Of a DNA stretch of 64,000 nt, positions 1 through 12,000 are shown one piece after another (the stretch's first letter is position 1; each line of letters starts with the position of its first letter). The position numbers were made by a program, and so were the translations under genes. This DNA comes from Plantago ovata (taxonomy: Eukaryota; Streptophyta; Magnoliopsida; Lamiales; Plantaginaceae), in contig CM051456.1 in assembly GCA_028274465.1 (NCBI GenBank), forward strand, positions 47,793,011 to 47,857,010, written 5' to 3'. The notes under the pieces were generated by a model. It searched no databases and was not told the origin of the DNA. It saw nothing but the letters and a program-made list of their open reading frames with translations.

Positions 1-1282
1 CAAAACCTCTACTATATTTCTAAAATATAATCTTTAATTCTATTTTTATAAAATACAATTAATTAGCCAATTCAATTAATAATTTCATATCATTAATTAA
101 GCCACTCAATATTATAATTAATTCTAAATTAATTATAATCCATCAATCACAATTAATTCCAAATTAATTGCGATTCCATCTTCAAGGATATTCGGATAAG
201 CTGAATCACCACATAGTGTTACCCATAGGGCCTCACTGTATTAAGCAAGTCCTAGACTAGGCAAAATGGAATTCCTAGACGGTTCCATTTGCAATATTAA
301 TACATGAGGACGTTTGAGAGGTTTCTCAAAGCAAACCCTTTCGTTGCTAAGCCTGTTGCGCTCAACGCGACGATGGTAACGTCCCTTCATCTGACTTGCT
401 CGAATGTATCTAGGATCGATGAAGTATCTATCCCAATAATACATCCACGGGCGTCTTCAGTGAGTTGCATGGTGAATCCAATATCTATTATGACCATCAT
501 AATAATATTGATACGCTGGCCAGCGGTTTTACCAATCACAACTATGAACGACTATGAGCAGTGCTCTCTTGTGCTACACGTGAGAGATGAATCCTTCACA
601 GAATCACTTATCATCACCATTTGTATGTAGTCATAATCCTGGATCGTGTCTTAGGTCAACTGCTTATTCAGAGTTGACATCGACGGGTCCACCAAGGATA
701 TGGGGCAACAAATGTGATGATAAAGTCCTGTAAGTCCAAAGGACGACTGGCATCACTTCGACAACTTACCGGTTCCCATAGACACTTCGGTGTAGAGTAT
801 ACATCGATGGGAGTGTCCGGTGGGTACTTCCATTGTTCGATAATCATTCTTCGAACAACTATGCGCAGTTATGGGAACGTTTCTCGATTGTCCAACAATC
901 CGTTCCGTGGCCGTGGGATCGGCTCACACTTGCTCCAACAAGTATAACCTCCACGCATACTAGTCTCATCTGGTTCATTCAGACCCCTACATCCGAGATG
1001 AACCTCGACTAGGGAGAGTTTGGGATAGATGATAACTCACATAGCTCCCACTATCTGTGTGATCGGTCATCTATTCGAGGGGACATGTTTAATATCAATA
1101 CAGACAGAAATAGAGATATGACATGCTGCATGCCTGGTGTAATATAAATATGAAAGCGATACTCAATAGTAAAACGACAAACATATATCATATTACGTTG
1201 ACCTGTGTAATAGTACATATATGCCCTCTATAAGGGCTCCATGCCCTTAATAAGGACTGTCTCTAGGACATATACACTATCA
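1..1282 (-). repeat. Copia 1-type LTR, partial (LTR1)
   Basis: Long terminal repeat on the minus strand, cut by the window start. The element-sense LTR begins with TGATAGTGTATATG, whose reverse complement ends at 1282. It aligns without large gaps to 7821-9102, with roughly 20 differences by eye over 1282 bases. About 800 bases of the LTR are missing to the left. Small ORFs inside it are not credible genes. It is followed on the right by the same flank that follows LTR2, which a simple insertion does not explain. Confidence 0.93.
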
Positions 1283-1802
1283 GATCACGCATGTGGATAA
1301 TTAAATAAGTACTGGTAAGACCATTCCCACTACCGTCCTGACACTCTGAAAGTCCAACAGACGGACAATGAAACCGCACAACCTCGGACATAAATAAAGT
1401 AGTAAAGCAACCGCACAAGACAAACCAAAAAGCAGCTACAACCCCAAAGCAACCAACTCAAACAAGCCGGCAAGAGCAGGGCCAAAAGAATGACAAAAGA
1501 GACGGGACAAAACGGCTCGACGAAAACTTTCAAATTGAAAAAAGCAACAATAATAAAAGGGCACAAAATCCCAGCGCACCACACGGCCTAAACAAAGATC
1601 AAGGAGCTAAAGGGAAGGATCAATAAGCAATGGACCAACCATACCTGTTAAGAAATGACGGTTGATCGTTTTTTATGAATTGATAATTCAAGAATTATCA
1701 TCAATTCACACCATGATTGGGTCTCTCAAAAAATGTGTGGAGTAGTCTGATCATCGAGATGCAGGAAGGAGGCGATCGCCTCAAAATCGCCAGAACTCAA
1801 AG

Positions 1803-1882
<80 letters not shown>

Positions 1883-2221
1883 TATTATTATTATTATTAT
1901 TACTATTATTATTATTATTTTATAATATAATAATAATTATTTAAATATAATAATTAACTATAATTAAAAGACATTGTATTTATATTTATGAAAAATAAAA
2001 AAAAGATAAATATCAATTGAACATTACATTAAAAAGAGTACATATTCAAACAAAAGAAATTCGAATATTACAATACTTCTTCACTAATACGTTAAGAACT
2101 TACAATACTTCTTCACGAATACGTTAAAAACTTACAATACTTTAAAATCGAAAATAAACAATATTGCCGATGGATGGAAAATAGAAATATTACACGTTTT
2201 GTATTCATCTTTGAATTTTTC
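1283..2221. repeat. Duplicated flank, copy 1, with (TTA)n microsatellite
   Basis: Non-coding AT-rich flank nearly identical to 9103-10034. It holds a (TTA)n run at about 1803-1918, which produces a meaningless poly-leucine ORF, and a near-palindrome at about 1677-1708. No gene is seen. The TTA run differs in length between the two copies and accounts for most of the offset change from 7820 to 7813. Confidence 0.85.
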
Positions 2222-2602
2222 TCATATATGTTCAATCAAGTCGCGCTGAAGATCCTTGTTAGCTTCTCTGTTGCGAAGTTGGTCCCTGTTAGTCATATAT
2301 TGGGCTAGGCTTGCAATTCGATCCGTAGAGAAGTTGAAAATGGGATCAACATAGTCTCCTTCATCCTCCTCTTGATTCACCCCTATACTTGTCTATCGAT
2401 CTTACGTAAATTCAGTGGGATAAGTATAATTTAGGTAAGTGTCTCTCTCATCCTCTACTATCATATTGTGGAGGATGATGCAAGCGATTATCATTTTTTC
2501 CATGGCATGTCGATCCCATAGAAGACATGGATGTTTAATAAATGTGAAACGAGCTTGAAGAACACCAAAAGCACGCTCAACATCTTTCTTAACAACCTCT
2601 TT
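2222..2602 (-). pseudogene. PIF/Harbinger transposase C-terminal fragment, copy 1
   Basis: Minus-strand remnant of a plant PIF/Harbinger (HARBI1-like, DDE_Tnp_4) transposase. Diagnostic stretches are [14 protein letters not shown] and [13 protein letters not shown], the last including the region of the third catalytic acidic residue, followed by a stop at about 2402. Further downstream, in another frame, a typical tail is readable (NREANKDLQRDLIEHI) up to a stop at 2222. The N-terminal two thirds, with the first two catalytic aspartates, are missing. At 2602 the reading frame is fused to Copia RT coming from the right, giving an artificial 325-codon chimera. The same fragment occurs at 10035-10458. 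Confidence 0.88.
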
Positions 2603-3379
2603 CAATTTTGCTACCGGTGAAAAGGTTTCATCGTAATCGATGCCATACCTTTGCGTGTAGCCTTTCGCCACAAGTCTAGCCTTGTGCGTTTGTACCTTGC
2701 CATCGGCATCTGTCTTTCGTTTAAAGACCCATTTGCACCCAATAGGTCTAACCTCTTGGGGCAAGTCTACCAAGTTCCAAACTTGGTTCAGGTACATGGA
2801 GTCCATTTCCAATTCCATGGCCTCTTGCCATTTGTCTGAGTCAATATCAATTATTGCCTCTTTGTAGGTCTCGGGATCTTCCCGATCTGATAAGCCGACA
2901 TCAAGTTCACTGATGTCTTCTATCATAAAGCTTTGCTTCTGAGGTCCTTTTAGGATCCTCTTCGACCTACGGAACTCGACTGGGTCTGGTGCTTTTCTTT
3001 TCTGGCTTCGTGTAACACAAACATTATCAGTGGGCACTGATGCAGCTGGTCGCGCCACGCGACCCTGTTCCCTAGCGGGAGGCTGCTCTTGTGCAACTCG
3101 TTGCAAAGTTTGATTGACAACGGGTTCTATTGGTGTGGTTTCAACTGTTGATCTAATCACAGGACTCCCACTGACTATGACATGCCTAGCAAGTGTCATA
3201 TCATTACCCTTGTCCTCTTCGAAAGCTCCCACTGAACTTGAGTCCAAATCAGAAGATTTAGAGAACTCATGTTCGCGCGTGTCAAAGTCTTGAATTTCTT
3301 CAAGTTCTATCATGTCATCTAACCTCTCTTCTTCGAGGTATTCTGCTTCTAAAAACTTGACGTTTCTAGATACTATCAC
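2603..3379 (-). pseudogene. Copia 1 pol: start of reverse transcriptase, truncated
   Basis: Minus-strand Ty1/copia pol segment. It reads through an acidic linker after integrase, a basic patch (RSQKRKAPDPVEFRRSKR), then the N-terminal RT region (IGCKWVFKRKTDADGKV, LVAKGYTQRYGIDYDETFSPVAKLK split over the fingers). It stops at the AKLK of the RT fingers, before the catalytic aspartates, where Harbinger sequence begins. Two T residues are shared at the junction. RNase H, polypurine tract (PPT) and the 3' LTR that should follow are absent here. A plus-strand copy of exactly those missing parts starts at 52873, sharing about 130 bases with this end. Confidence 0.9.
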
Positions 3380-3397
3380 CTTGTGATCTTCAGCATG

Positions 3398-4278
3398 CTA
3401 GAATTCATAGCCTCTCGTCTGACGAGGATAACCTATGAAATATACTTTGACACCCTTGGCATCTAACTTATCAGTGAGCATCAGTTTGACTATCGCAGGA
3501 CAGCCCCAAGGTCTAAGATAGCCCAATGAGGGCTTCTTTCCCTTCCATAACTCATAAGGAGTTTTCTCCACTGATTTAGATGGTACACGGTTCAGAATGT
3601 AGATTGCAGTTTGTGGTGCATATCCCCATAGATATTTTGGAAGAGTCGAGAATCCAATCATTGATCTCACCATGTCTAACAGGGTTCGATTCCTTCTCTC
3701 AGACACACCATTTAACTGTGGTGTTCCAGGAGGAGTCCATTGCGATTGAATTCCAATTTCCTTCAAGTAGTCGATTAATTCTTCACTAAGGTATTCACCT
3801 CCTCGATCTGATCGAAGAGTGACTATCCTTAGGTTCAATTCATTCTCGACCTCATTCCAAAACTCCTTGAATTTCCAAAGGTCTCGGATTTATTCTTCAT
3901 AAGATAAATATATCCATACCTTGAGAAATCGCCAGTAAAGATAACGAAGTAAGGATAACCTCCATCTGCTTGGACTTTAGAAGGTCCACATACATCGGTA
4001 TGTATGAGCTCTAAGCAGCGAGTGGCACGAACACCTTGTCCAACAAAAGGTTTGTTCGTCATCTTACCCTTAACACATGATTCGCATGTACCATATGATA
4101 TAAAATCAAATGGTTCTAAGTAGTCCAACTTCCTTAGTCTTTGAATCCGTGTTTCATTGATATGGCCTACCCGACAATGCCATAGATAAGATGGATTATT
4201 CTTCTTACTTGAAGACGGTTGTTTGTTATGTATTTGAAATAAAGGTAGACTACTTTGCAAAATACAGAAACCATTCAC
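3398..4278 (-). pseudogene. Copia 1 pol: integrase
   Basis: Ty1/copia integrase core in two overlapping frames (4278-3835 and 3838-3398). In order: the gag_pre-integrase zinc-binding region (LWHCRVGHIN with CESCVKGK, an H-H-C-C finger), first catalytic Asp in LIHTDVCGPS, second Asp in the FTGDFSRYGYIYL block (usually DDYSRY), RSDRGGEY, and catalytic Glu in [18 protein letters not shown]. The conserved [16 protein letters not shown] after the core is present. A frameshift around 3836 breaks the product. Integrase would insert the element cDNA with a 5-bp target duplication. Confidence 0.93.
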
Positions 4279-5015
4279 TAAGCGAGCTTTCCATGATACT
4301 GGTCATTTAATGAAAAATAACAAATATTGTTAGAAAAACCCAAATTGTCCAACAATGGAATGGAAATAATATTTCTGACAATTGGTGGAACAAAATAAAC
4401 GTTATCAAGTTCTAAACATTGTCCTGATGGTAAATCTATCTTGCAGCGTCCAACGCGTTTGGCTTCGACTGGATTGTCGTTCCCAACATGCAAGTCGATT
4501 TCACCTTGCTTGACTAGCATGTGTTCAATGGGCCCCTGCACATTATTACAAATGTGCGAGCCACAGGCTGTATCTAATACCCAATCACTGGAGTCAAAAG
4601 TAGTCATGTTCATTTCAATAACAAACATACCTGAGCTAGAAGCCGGTGGCTTCTTAGCTTGATCTGCCCTTAACTTAGGGCAATCTTTATTCCAATGTCC
4701 TTTCTGCTCACAGAAAAGACATTCATCTGTGTGTACCGTTCCGCTCCTCTTGAACTTCCTTTTCTGATTCAGACGCTTAGGCTTATCACTCGAAGTGTTA
4801 TCCTTGGCTCCCGACTTTCCCTTACCCTTAGCACCTTTGTTTCTCGGGTTTGGGTTAGACTGTTGCCCAACATACATGATCGACTTTTCCTTCTTAGGAA
4901 GAGCTTGATCATATGTCTTCAGCAGATTATGGAGTTCGGGCGGTGTAACGTCCTTCGCATTCATCGTGGTCAATGATGAACTGCGAATACGAACTCGACA
5001 ATGATTGAAGTACAA
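4278..5015 (-). pseudogene. Copia 1 gag C-terminus (zinc knuckle) and aspartic protease
   Basis: Continuous frame with a lysine-rich segment, a CCHC nucleocapsid zinc knuckle (CLFCEQKGHWNKDC, spacing CX2CX4HX4C) for RNA binding, then a copia-type protease. The protease active site is usually DTG or DSG but here reads WVLDTACGSHIC, the common copia form with DTAC/DSGC. The fold continues to DNVYFVPPIVRNIISI. The order capsid, knuckle, protease, integrase, RT defines Pseudoviridae/Ty1-copia. The frame is closed and reopened at its boundaries, so the element cannot make a full polyprotein. Confidence 0.93.
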
Positions 5016-5018
5016 AGA

Positions 5019-5463
5019 TCACCATGATGTTATTCTCATCCTGAGAACATGTTCAGACATGTTCCCTCCTTCATTGAGCTTGCATCTGTGTATCTCTTTG
5101 ATCAAATCAAATTCAACACTTCTTGTTGTCGTCTTAAAGAGCGACTCAAGATGTTTCAGCATCTCATACGGCAACATGCTATCATGTTGTCTCTGCAGCT
5201 CATTGCTCATTGCCGCCAACATAATATACTGCGCGGATCTAGCATCCTCGTGATGCTTATCAGACTTTGCCTTGTTGGCTTGATTCCAAATCAGCAACTT
5301 GATCGGCAGTCTTATTCTCGGGACACACGGGATTAGCCTCGTCCAAGACGTACTCAATCCATTCGTACCTCAGCACCAAACGTATATTCCTGATCCAATC
5401 TAGGAAGTTTGGTCCGGTCAAAATTTGCTTCTCTAAGACAGCACGGAGCGAGATACTCGCCAT
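5019..5463 (-). pseudogene. Copia 1 gag N-terminus and capsid
   Basis: Gag begins at the ATG at 5463 (MASISLRAVLEKQILTGPNF), which fits the usual copia gag start: a short Ile/Leu helix, then LDWIRNIRLVLRYE. A frame change near 5260-5357 leads into a UBN2-like capsid helix region (MLPYEMLKHLESLF, FDLIKEIHRCKLNEGGNMSEHV). A second break near 5017 leads into the zinc knuckle frame. I chose 5463 rather than the upstream in-frame ATG at 5511 because alignment to the family begins at MAS. Confidence 0.88.
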
Positions 5464-6026
5464 TTCGGTTTTTCTTAGAAGAAATAGTACAGAACGAAAA
5501 TAATAAATCAACTATTGAAATATTATTTCTAAATACACAGTCAACATAGCTAAACAACAAGGTCCTCTAACTGTTTAGCTCCCACAATTTTCACATATGC
5601 TTGCCCCCAAAACAAACATACGGGTAATGTCCAACAAGTTACCGTAGTGGCCAAGATCCAAATCCATACTATGCTATACTCCAACGGGGGCTGGTCGCAT
5701 AGCATAATATGACCGGTAGGACTATCCAATTGCGTCACGCAACTCTTGGTTGTTAAATCTAATTTAACCCGATGCTCTACACATTGTACCTATCGAGGTC
5801 GCTAGATACAATATGCAGTAAGTCATAACAATAGGCTTACTCTAAACTTACGATCACTGCGAGTCTGAAAGACGAGGTCGCCAATACAAGAAAACGCAAT
5901 GAAAGTTCAGAATTAAAGCACCCTATGGAAAGCATCTCAGAAATACATACATATATATATATTTTTGTACTTATATTGGTTGGGGCTTGTCGCTTGAGGG
6001 TTGTTATCAGTCATCTACAAACAAAT

Positions 6027-6200
6027 AAGGGCGCCGCCTACCCATCATGCATGAGCGGTCTACACGTAATGGATGCCGCCTATCCATTCTAGTTCTAAAC
6101 GCGGTCAAGCACATAATGGGCGCCGCCTACCCATACATAAAATATGCGGTCCGACAAACAAGAGGGCGCCGCCTACCCTCGCATGCATAGCGGTCGAACG
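6027..6200 (-). repeat. Four-copy stem-loop array in Copia leader
   Basis: Four units, with hairpin cores at 6027-6045, 6068-6088, 6116-6134 and 6162-6180, each followed on the plus strand by GCGGTC after a short spacer. In element (minus) sense each hairpin has the same seven-base loop AGGCGGC. The stems differ: AATGGAT/ATCCATT, ATGGGT/GCCCAT and GAGGGT/GCCCTC; the first unit has a U-U mismatch. Changes on one arm are matched on the other, as expected for a selected RNA structure. Confidence 0.8.
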
Positions 6201-6689
6201 GAAAGTAAAATACGTGGTATTTAAACATGCATTGTCAAACAATAGCATATCGAGCAAACAAACAAGTAGTAGCCTACGTGGATGCCAAATGACTTCATAA
6301 TTTCATTATGAAAATTATAATCCCATACTTATAATCTCTATGAAATAATTGAAAATTTGGACTAGATTGAAAAATCAAAAATTCTATTGACCAAGTAGCA
6401 ATTTTCGAAAAACCCGAAGGACTTAATTGTAATTTTTGAAATCTTGGAGGTGTTAAATCTAAAATTCAAAAGTAGAAGGACTAATTTGCAATAAATTGAT
6501 AAATTACAAATAAGCCCTTTAACTTTATACTAATTAAATTTAACCCCTCTAGTTAAAAACAATTACAATTAAATCATATTTATATTCCAAATATAAATAT
6601 CAATCCTCAAAATTTTCAAAAATTCGATTCTGGGTCCAACCCGAAAAATATATATATATATATATTAAAATATGGGACGGGACCTAGTC

Positions 6690-6845
6690 CCATCTCCTAC
6701 CGTGACTGCGGCCGCGGGCGCCCGGCGCATGAGGCGCACGGGCGGCTGCGGCACGCAGGCGCCGTGCGCCTGCGCCCGCAGGCGCGGGTGCCTACGGCAC
6801 GCAGGCGTCGTGCGCCCACCACCGGCGTCACGCAAGCGGCCCGGT
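6690..6845 (-). repeat. GC-rich island with strong hairpin in Copia leader
   Basis: About 150 bases of nearly pure G/C in a leader that is otherwise AT-rich. It contains two imperfect copies of CGGCACGCAGGCGYCGTGCGCC (at about 6749 and 6796) and a perfect nine-base-pair hairpin GCGCCTGCG-CC-CGCAGGCGC at 6766-6785. A 61-codon ORF here is a by-product of high GC content and is not called. Confidence 0.7.
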
Positions 6846-7012
6846 CAATATATATAATATTTTAATTTCTTTTTTTTAAAAAAAAATATAAATTCTAAAT
6901 TTATATAAAAAACAAAACTTTTGAAACTCGAATGAATCATAGAATCAATTGCATCCACATAAACTACAAAAGCATACAATATATATACGTATATACGTAA
7001 TCAATTAACCTC

Positions 7013-7024
7013 GCTCCGATACCA
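7013..7024 (-). other. Primer-binding site, initiator tRNA-Met (Copia 1)
   Basis: On the minus strand TGGTATCGGAGC follows the LTR end (...TTCTTACA) after one base. It matches the plant copia PBS TGGTATCAGAGC, complementary to the 3' end of initiator tRNA-Met, at all but one position. This fixes 7026-9102 as the 5' LTR of the minus-strand element. Confidence 0.92.
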
Positions 7025-7025
7025 C

Positions 7026-9102
7026 TGTAAGAAAATACGATCAGAGTTACCCCTAGGGTACGCAGCGGAATTTCAAAAATTTTCTTAACATGCAGGTTAA
7101 TTGATTATGTATATGCCGTATATATTTAAACACGTCAATTAGAAGACTAGCCTTACTTCCAAAGCTTCCAAGTCTTCGTAATAATCCGGTGTATCTTCTC
7201 CTTCGTCGAAGTCGAAGATATCTGCAATACTTTGATTATCTGCAAGACAATAAAAGTTAGTTTCCAGCTTCTAGAACCTCAACCTTGGTATCCACGGATG
7301 AACAGCCTATCAGAAAGAATGCTAGGAAGATGGGGCGGCGATTCCTCCGGTAGGTGGTGCGCGCGTGGCTTAGGTGAGGTGGGGGAGAGCTTTTGTTTTC
7401 TCTAAGAAAGGTAGAATAATTCTCTAAGAATTTGATTCTTCAACTGTGTGAAAATCTATGTCAAAAGCTCTCTAATAGTCTACTATATATAGTAGTCAAT
7501 AGAAGCCTAAAGCATAAGCAATTAGACTTCATAAAGGAATAAGAATCTAATTCTTATCGCACTAGGAAACCAATTTCAAGTCTAGATTAATTCCCAATAA
7601 AATTAAAACTCAATCAGGAAAATCTAACTTATCCCTTAGACTTCTAATAGAGGAAGGAGTCGAACTCCTTCCCCTACTCCATCTCGCGCGCGCACGCGTC
7701 CTAAGGGTGATAGGTGGGTCCCTATTTTGGGACTCACTTATAGTTCTAAGACAATTCAAACTCCAAGTAGATTTTGCCCATGTGCATATGCTAATTCTAA
7801 ATTAATATATCCTTTCAAATCAAAACCTCTATTATATTTCTAAAATATAATCTTTAATTGTATTTATATAAAATACAATTAATTAGCCAATTCAATTAAT
7901 AATTCCATATCATTAATTGAGCCACTAAATATTATAATTAATTCCAAATTAATTATAATCCATCAATCACAATTAATTCCAAATTAATTGCGATTCCATC
8001 TTCAAGGATATTCGGATAAGCTGAATCACCACATAGTGTGACCCATAGGGCCTCATTGTATTAAGCAAGTCCTAGACTAGGCAAAATGGAATTCCTAGAC
8101 GGTTCCATTTGCAATATTAATACATGAGGACGTTTGAGAGGTTTCTCAAAGCAAACCCTTTCGTTGCTAAGCCTGTTGCGCTCAACGCGGCGATGGTAAC
8201 GTCCCTTCATCTGACTTGCTCGAATGTATCTAGGATCGATGAAGTATCTATCCCAATAATACATCCACGGGCGTTTTCAGTGAGTTGCATGGTGAATTCA
8301 ATATCTATTATGACCATCATAATAATATTGATACGCTGACCAGCGGTTTTACCAATCACAACTATGAACGACTATGAGCAGTGCTCTCTTGTGCTACACG
8401 TGAGAGATGAATCCTTCACAGAATCACTTATCATCCCCATTTGTATGTAGTCATAATCCTGGATCGTGTCTTAGGTCAACTGCTTATTCAGAGTTGACAT
8501 CGACGGGTCCACCAAGGATATGGGGCAACAAATGTGATGATAAAGTCCTGTAAGTCCAAAGGACGACTGGCATCACTTCGACAACTTACCGGTTCCCATA
8601 GACACTTCGGTGTAGAGTATACATCGATGGGAGTGTCCAGTGGGTACTTCCATTGTTCGATAATCATTCTTCAAACAACTATGCGCAGTTATGGGAACGT
8701 TTCTCGATTGTCCAACAATCCGTTCCGTGGCCGTGGGATCGGCGCACACTTGCTCCAACAAGTATAACCTCCACGCATACTAGTCTCATCTGGTTCATTC
8801 AGACCCCTACATCCGAGATGAACCTCGACTAGGGAGAGTTTGGGATAGATGATAACTCACATAGCTCCCACTATCTGTGTGATCGGTCATCTATTCGAGG
8901 GGACATGTTTAAAATTAATACAGACAGAAATAGAGATATGACATGCTGCATGCCTGGTGTAATATAAATATGAAAGCGATACTCAATAGTAAAACGACAA
9001 ACATATATCATATTACGTTGACCTGTGTAATAGTACATATATGCCCTCTATAAGGGCTCCATGCCCTTAATAAGGACTGTCTCTAGGACATATACACTAT
9101 CA
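7026..9102 (-). repeat. Copia 1 5' LTR, complete (LTR2)
   Basis: Complete LTR of 2077 bases bounded by TG...CA in element sense (ends ...TTCTTACA at 7026, starts TGATAGTG at 9102). This is long for a copia LTR. It carries a palindromic TATA box (CTACTATATATAGTAG, near 7480) that is also present in the copies near 55920 and 60160. An alternating GC tract (cgcgcgcgc) lies near 7685. Copies: LTR1 at 1-1282, and plus-strand 54320-56419 and 58553-60626. Confidence 0.95.
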
Positions 9103-9621
9103 GATCACGCATGTGGATAATTAAATAAGTACTAGTAAGACCATTCCCACTGCCGTCCTGACACTCTGAAAGTCCAACAAACGGACAATGAAACCGCACA
9201 ACCTCGGACATAAATAAAGTAGTAAAGCAACCGCACAAGACAAACCAAAAAGCAGCTACAACCCCAAAGCAACCAACTCAAACAGGCCGGCAAGAGCAGG
9301 GCCAAAAGAATGACAAAAGAGACGGGACAAAACGGCTCGACGAAAACTTTCAAATTGAAAAAAGCAACAATAATAAAAGGGCACAAAATCCCAGTGCACC
9401 ACACGGCCTAAACAAAGATCAAGGAGCTAAAGGGAAGGATCAATAAGCAATGGACCATCCATACCTGTTAAGAAATGACGGTTGATCGTTTTTATGAATT
9501 AATAATTCAAGAATTATCATCAATTCACACCATGATTGGGTCTCTCAAAAAATGTGTGGAGTAGTTCGATCATCGAGATGCAGGAAGGAGGCGATCGCCT
9601 CAAAATCGCCAGAACTCAAAG

Positions 9622-9711
<90 letters not shown>

Positions 9712-10034
9712 TTTACTATTATTATTATTATTTTATAATATAATAATAATTATTTAAATATTATAATTAACTATAATTAAAAGGCATTGTATTTATATTT
9801 ATGAAAAATAAAAAAAAGATAAATATCAATTGAACATTACATTAAAAAGAGTACATATTCAAACAAAAGAATTTCAAATATTACAATACTTCTTCACTAA
9901 TACATTAAGAACTTACAATACTTCTTCACGAATACGTTAAAAACTTACAATACTTTAAAATAGAAAATAAACAACATTGCCGATGGATGGAAAATAGAAA
10001 TATTACACGTTTTGTATTCATCTTTGAATTTTTC
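9103..10034. repeat. Duplicated flank, copy 2, with (TTA)n microsatellite
   Basis: Near-identical to 1283-2221, including the position of its (TTA)n run (about 9622-9732). No coding content. It directly abuts the TG end of LTR2 just as copy 1 abuts LTR1. Confidence 0.85.

Positions 10035-11999
<1,965 letters not shown>

Positions 12000-12000
<1 letters not shown>

Larger units (their letters stand above)
5464..7012 (-). other. Copia 1 leader (PBS to gag) with repeats and GC-rich island
   Basis: Untranslated leader of about 1.55 kb between PBS and gag in element sense. It contains the four-copy stem-loop array at 6027-6200, a GC-rich island at about 6690-6845 inside very AT-rich DNA, and short (TA)n runs near 5950 and 6650. 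No coding signal is visible. Such leaders hold the dimerization and packaging signals of LTR retrotransposons, but that role here is inferred. Confidence 0.75.

Noticed and set aside
241..444. 67-codon ORF kept at the same length in all four Copia LTR copies (also 8061-8264, 55158-55361, 59385-59588)
   Set aside because: By eye, LTR2 versus LTR3 has about three silent and nine amino-acid-changing differences, so no sign of purifying selection. At this divergence an open frame can survive by chance.
1717..1944. Poly-leucine and poly-tyrosine ORFs here and at 9536-9757
   Set aside because: They are translations of the (TTA)n microsatellite.
2402..3379. 325-codon ORF as a real Copia-Harbinger fusion gene
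   Set aside because: The junction at 2602 is a rearrangement breakpoint. Both partners are truncated and copy 2 shows the unfused Harbinger order.
6027..6200. CRISPR-like array
   Set aside because: Spacing is irregular, the repeats are hairpins with variable arms inside a plant retrotransposon leader, and no cas gene exists here.
6672..6857. Cys/Arg-rich 61-codon ORF
   Set aside because: It results from the GC-rich leader island and lies in the wrong sense relative to the element.
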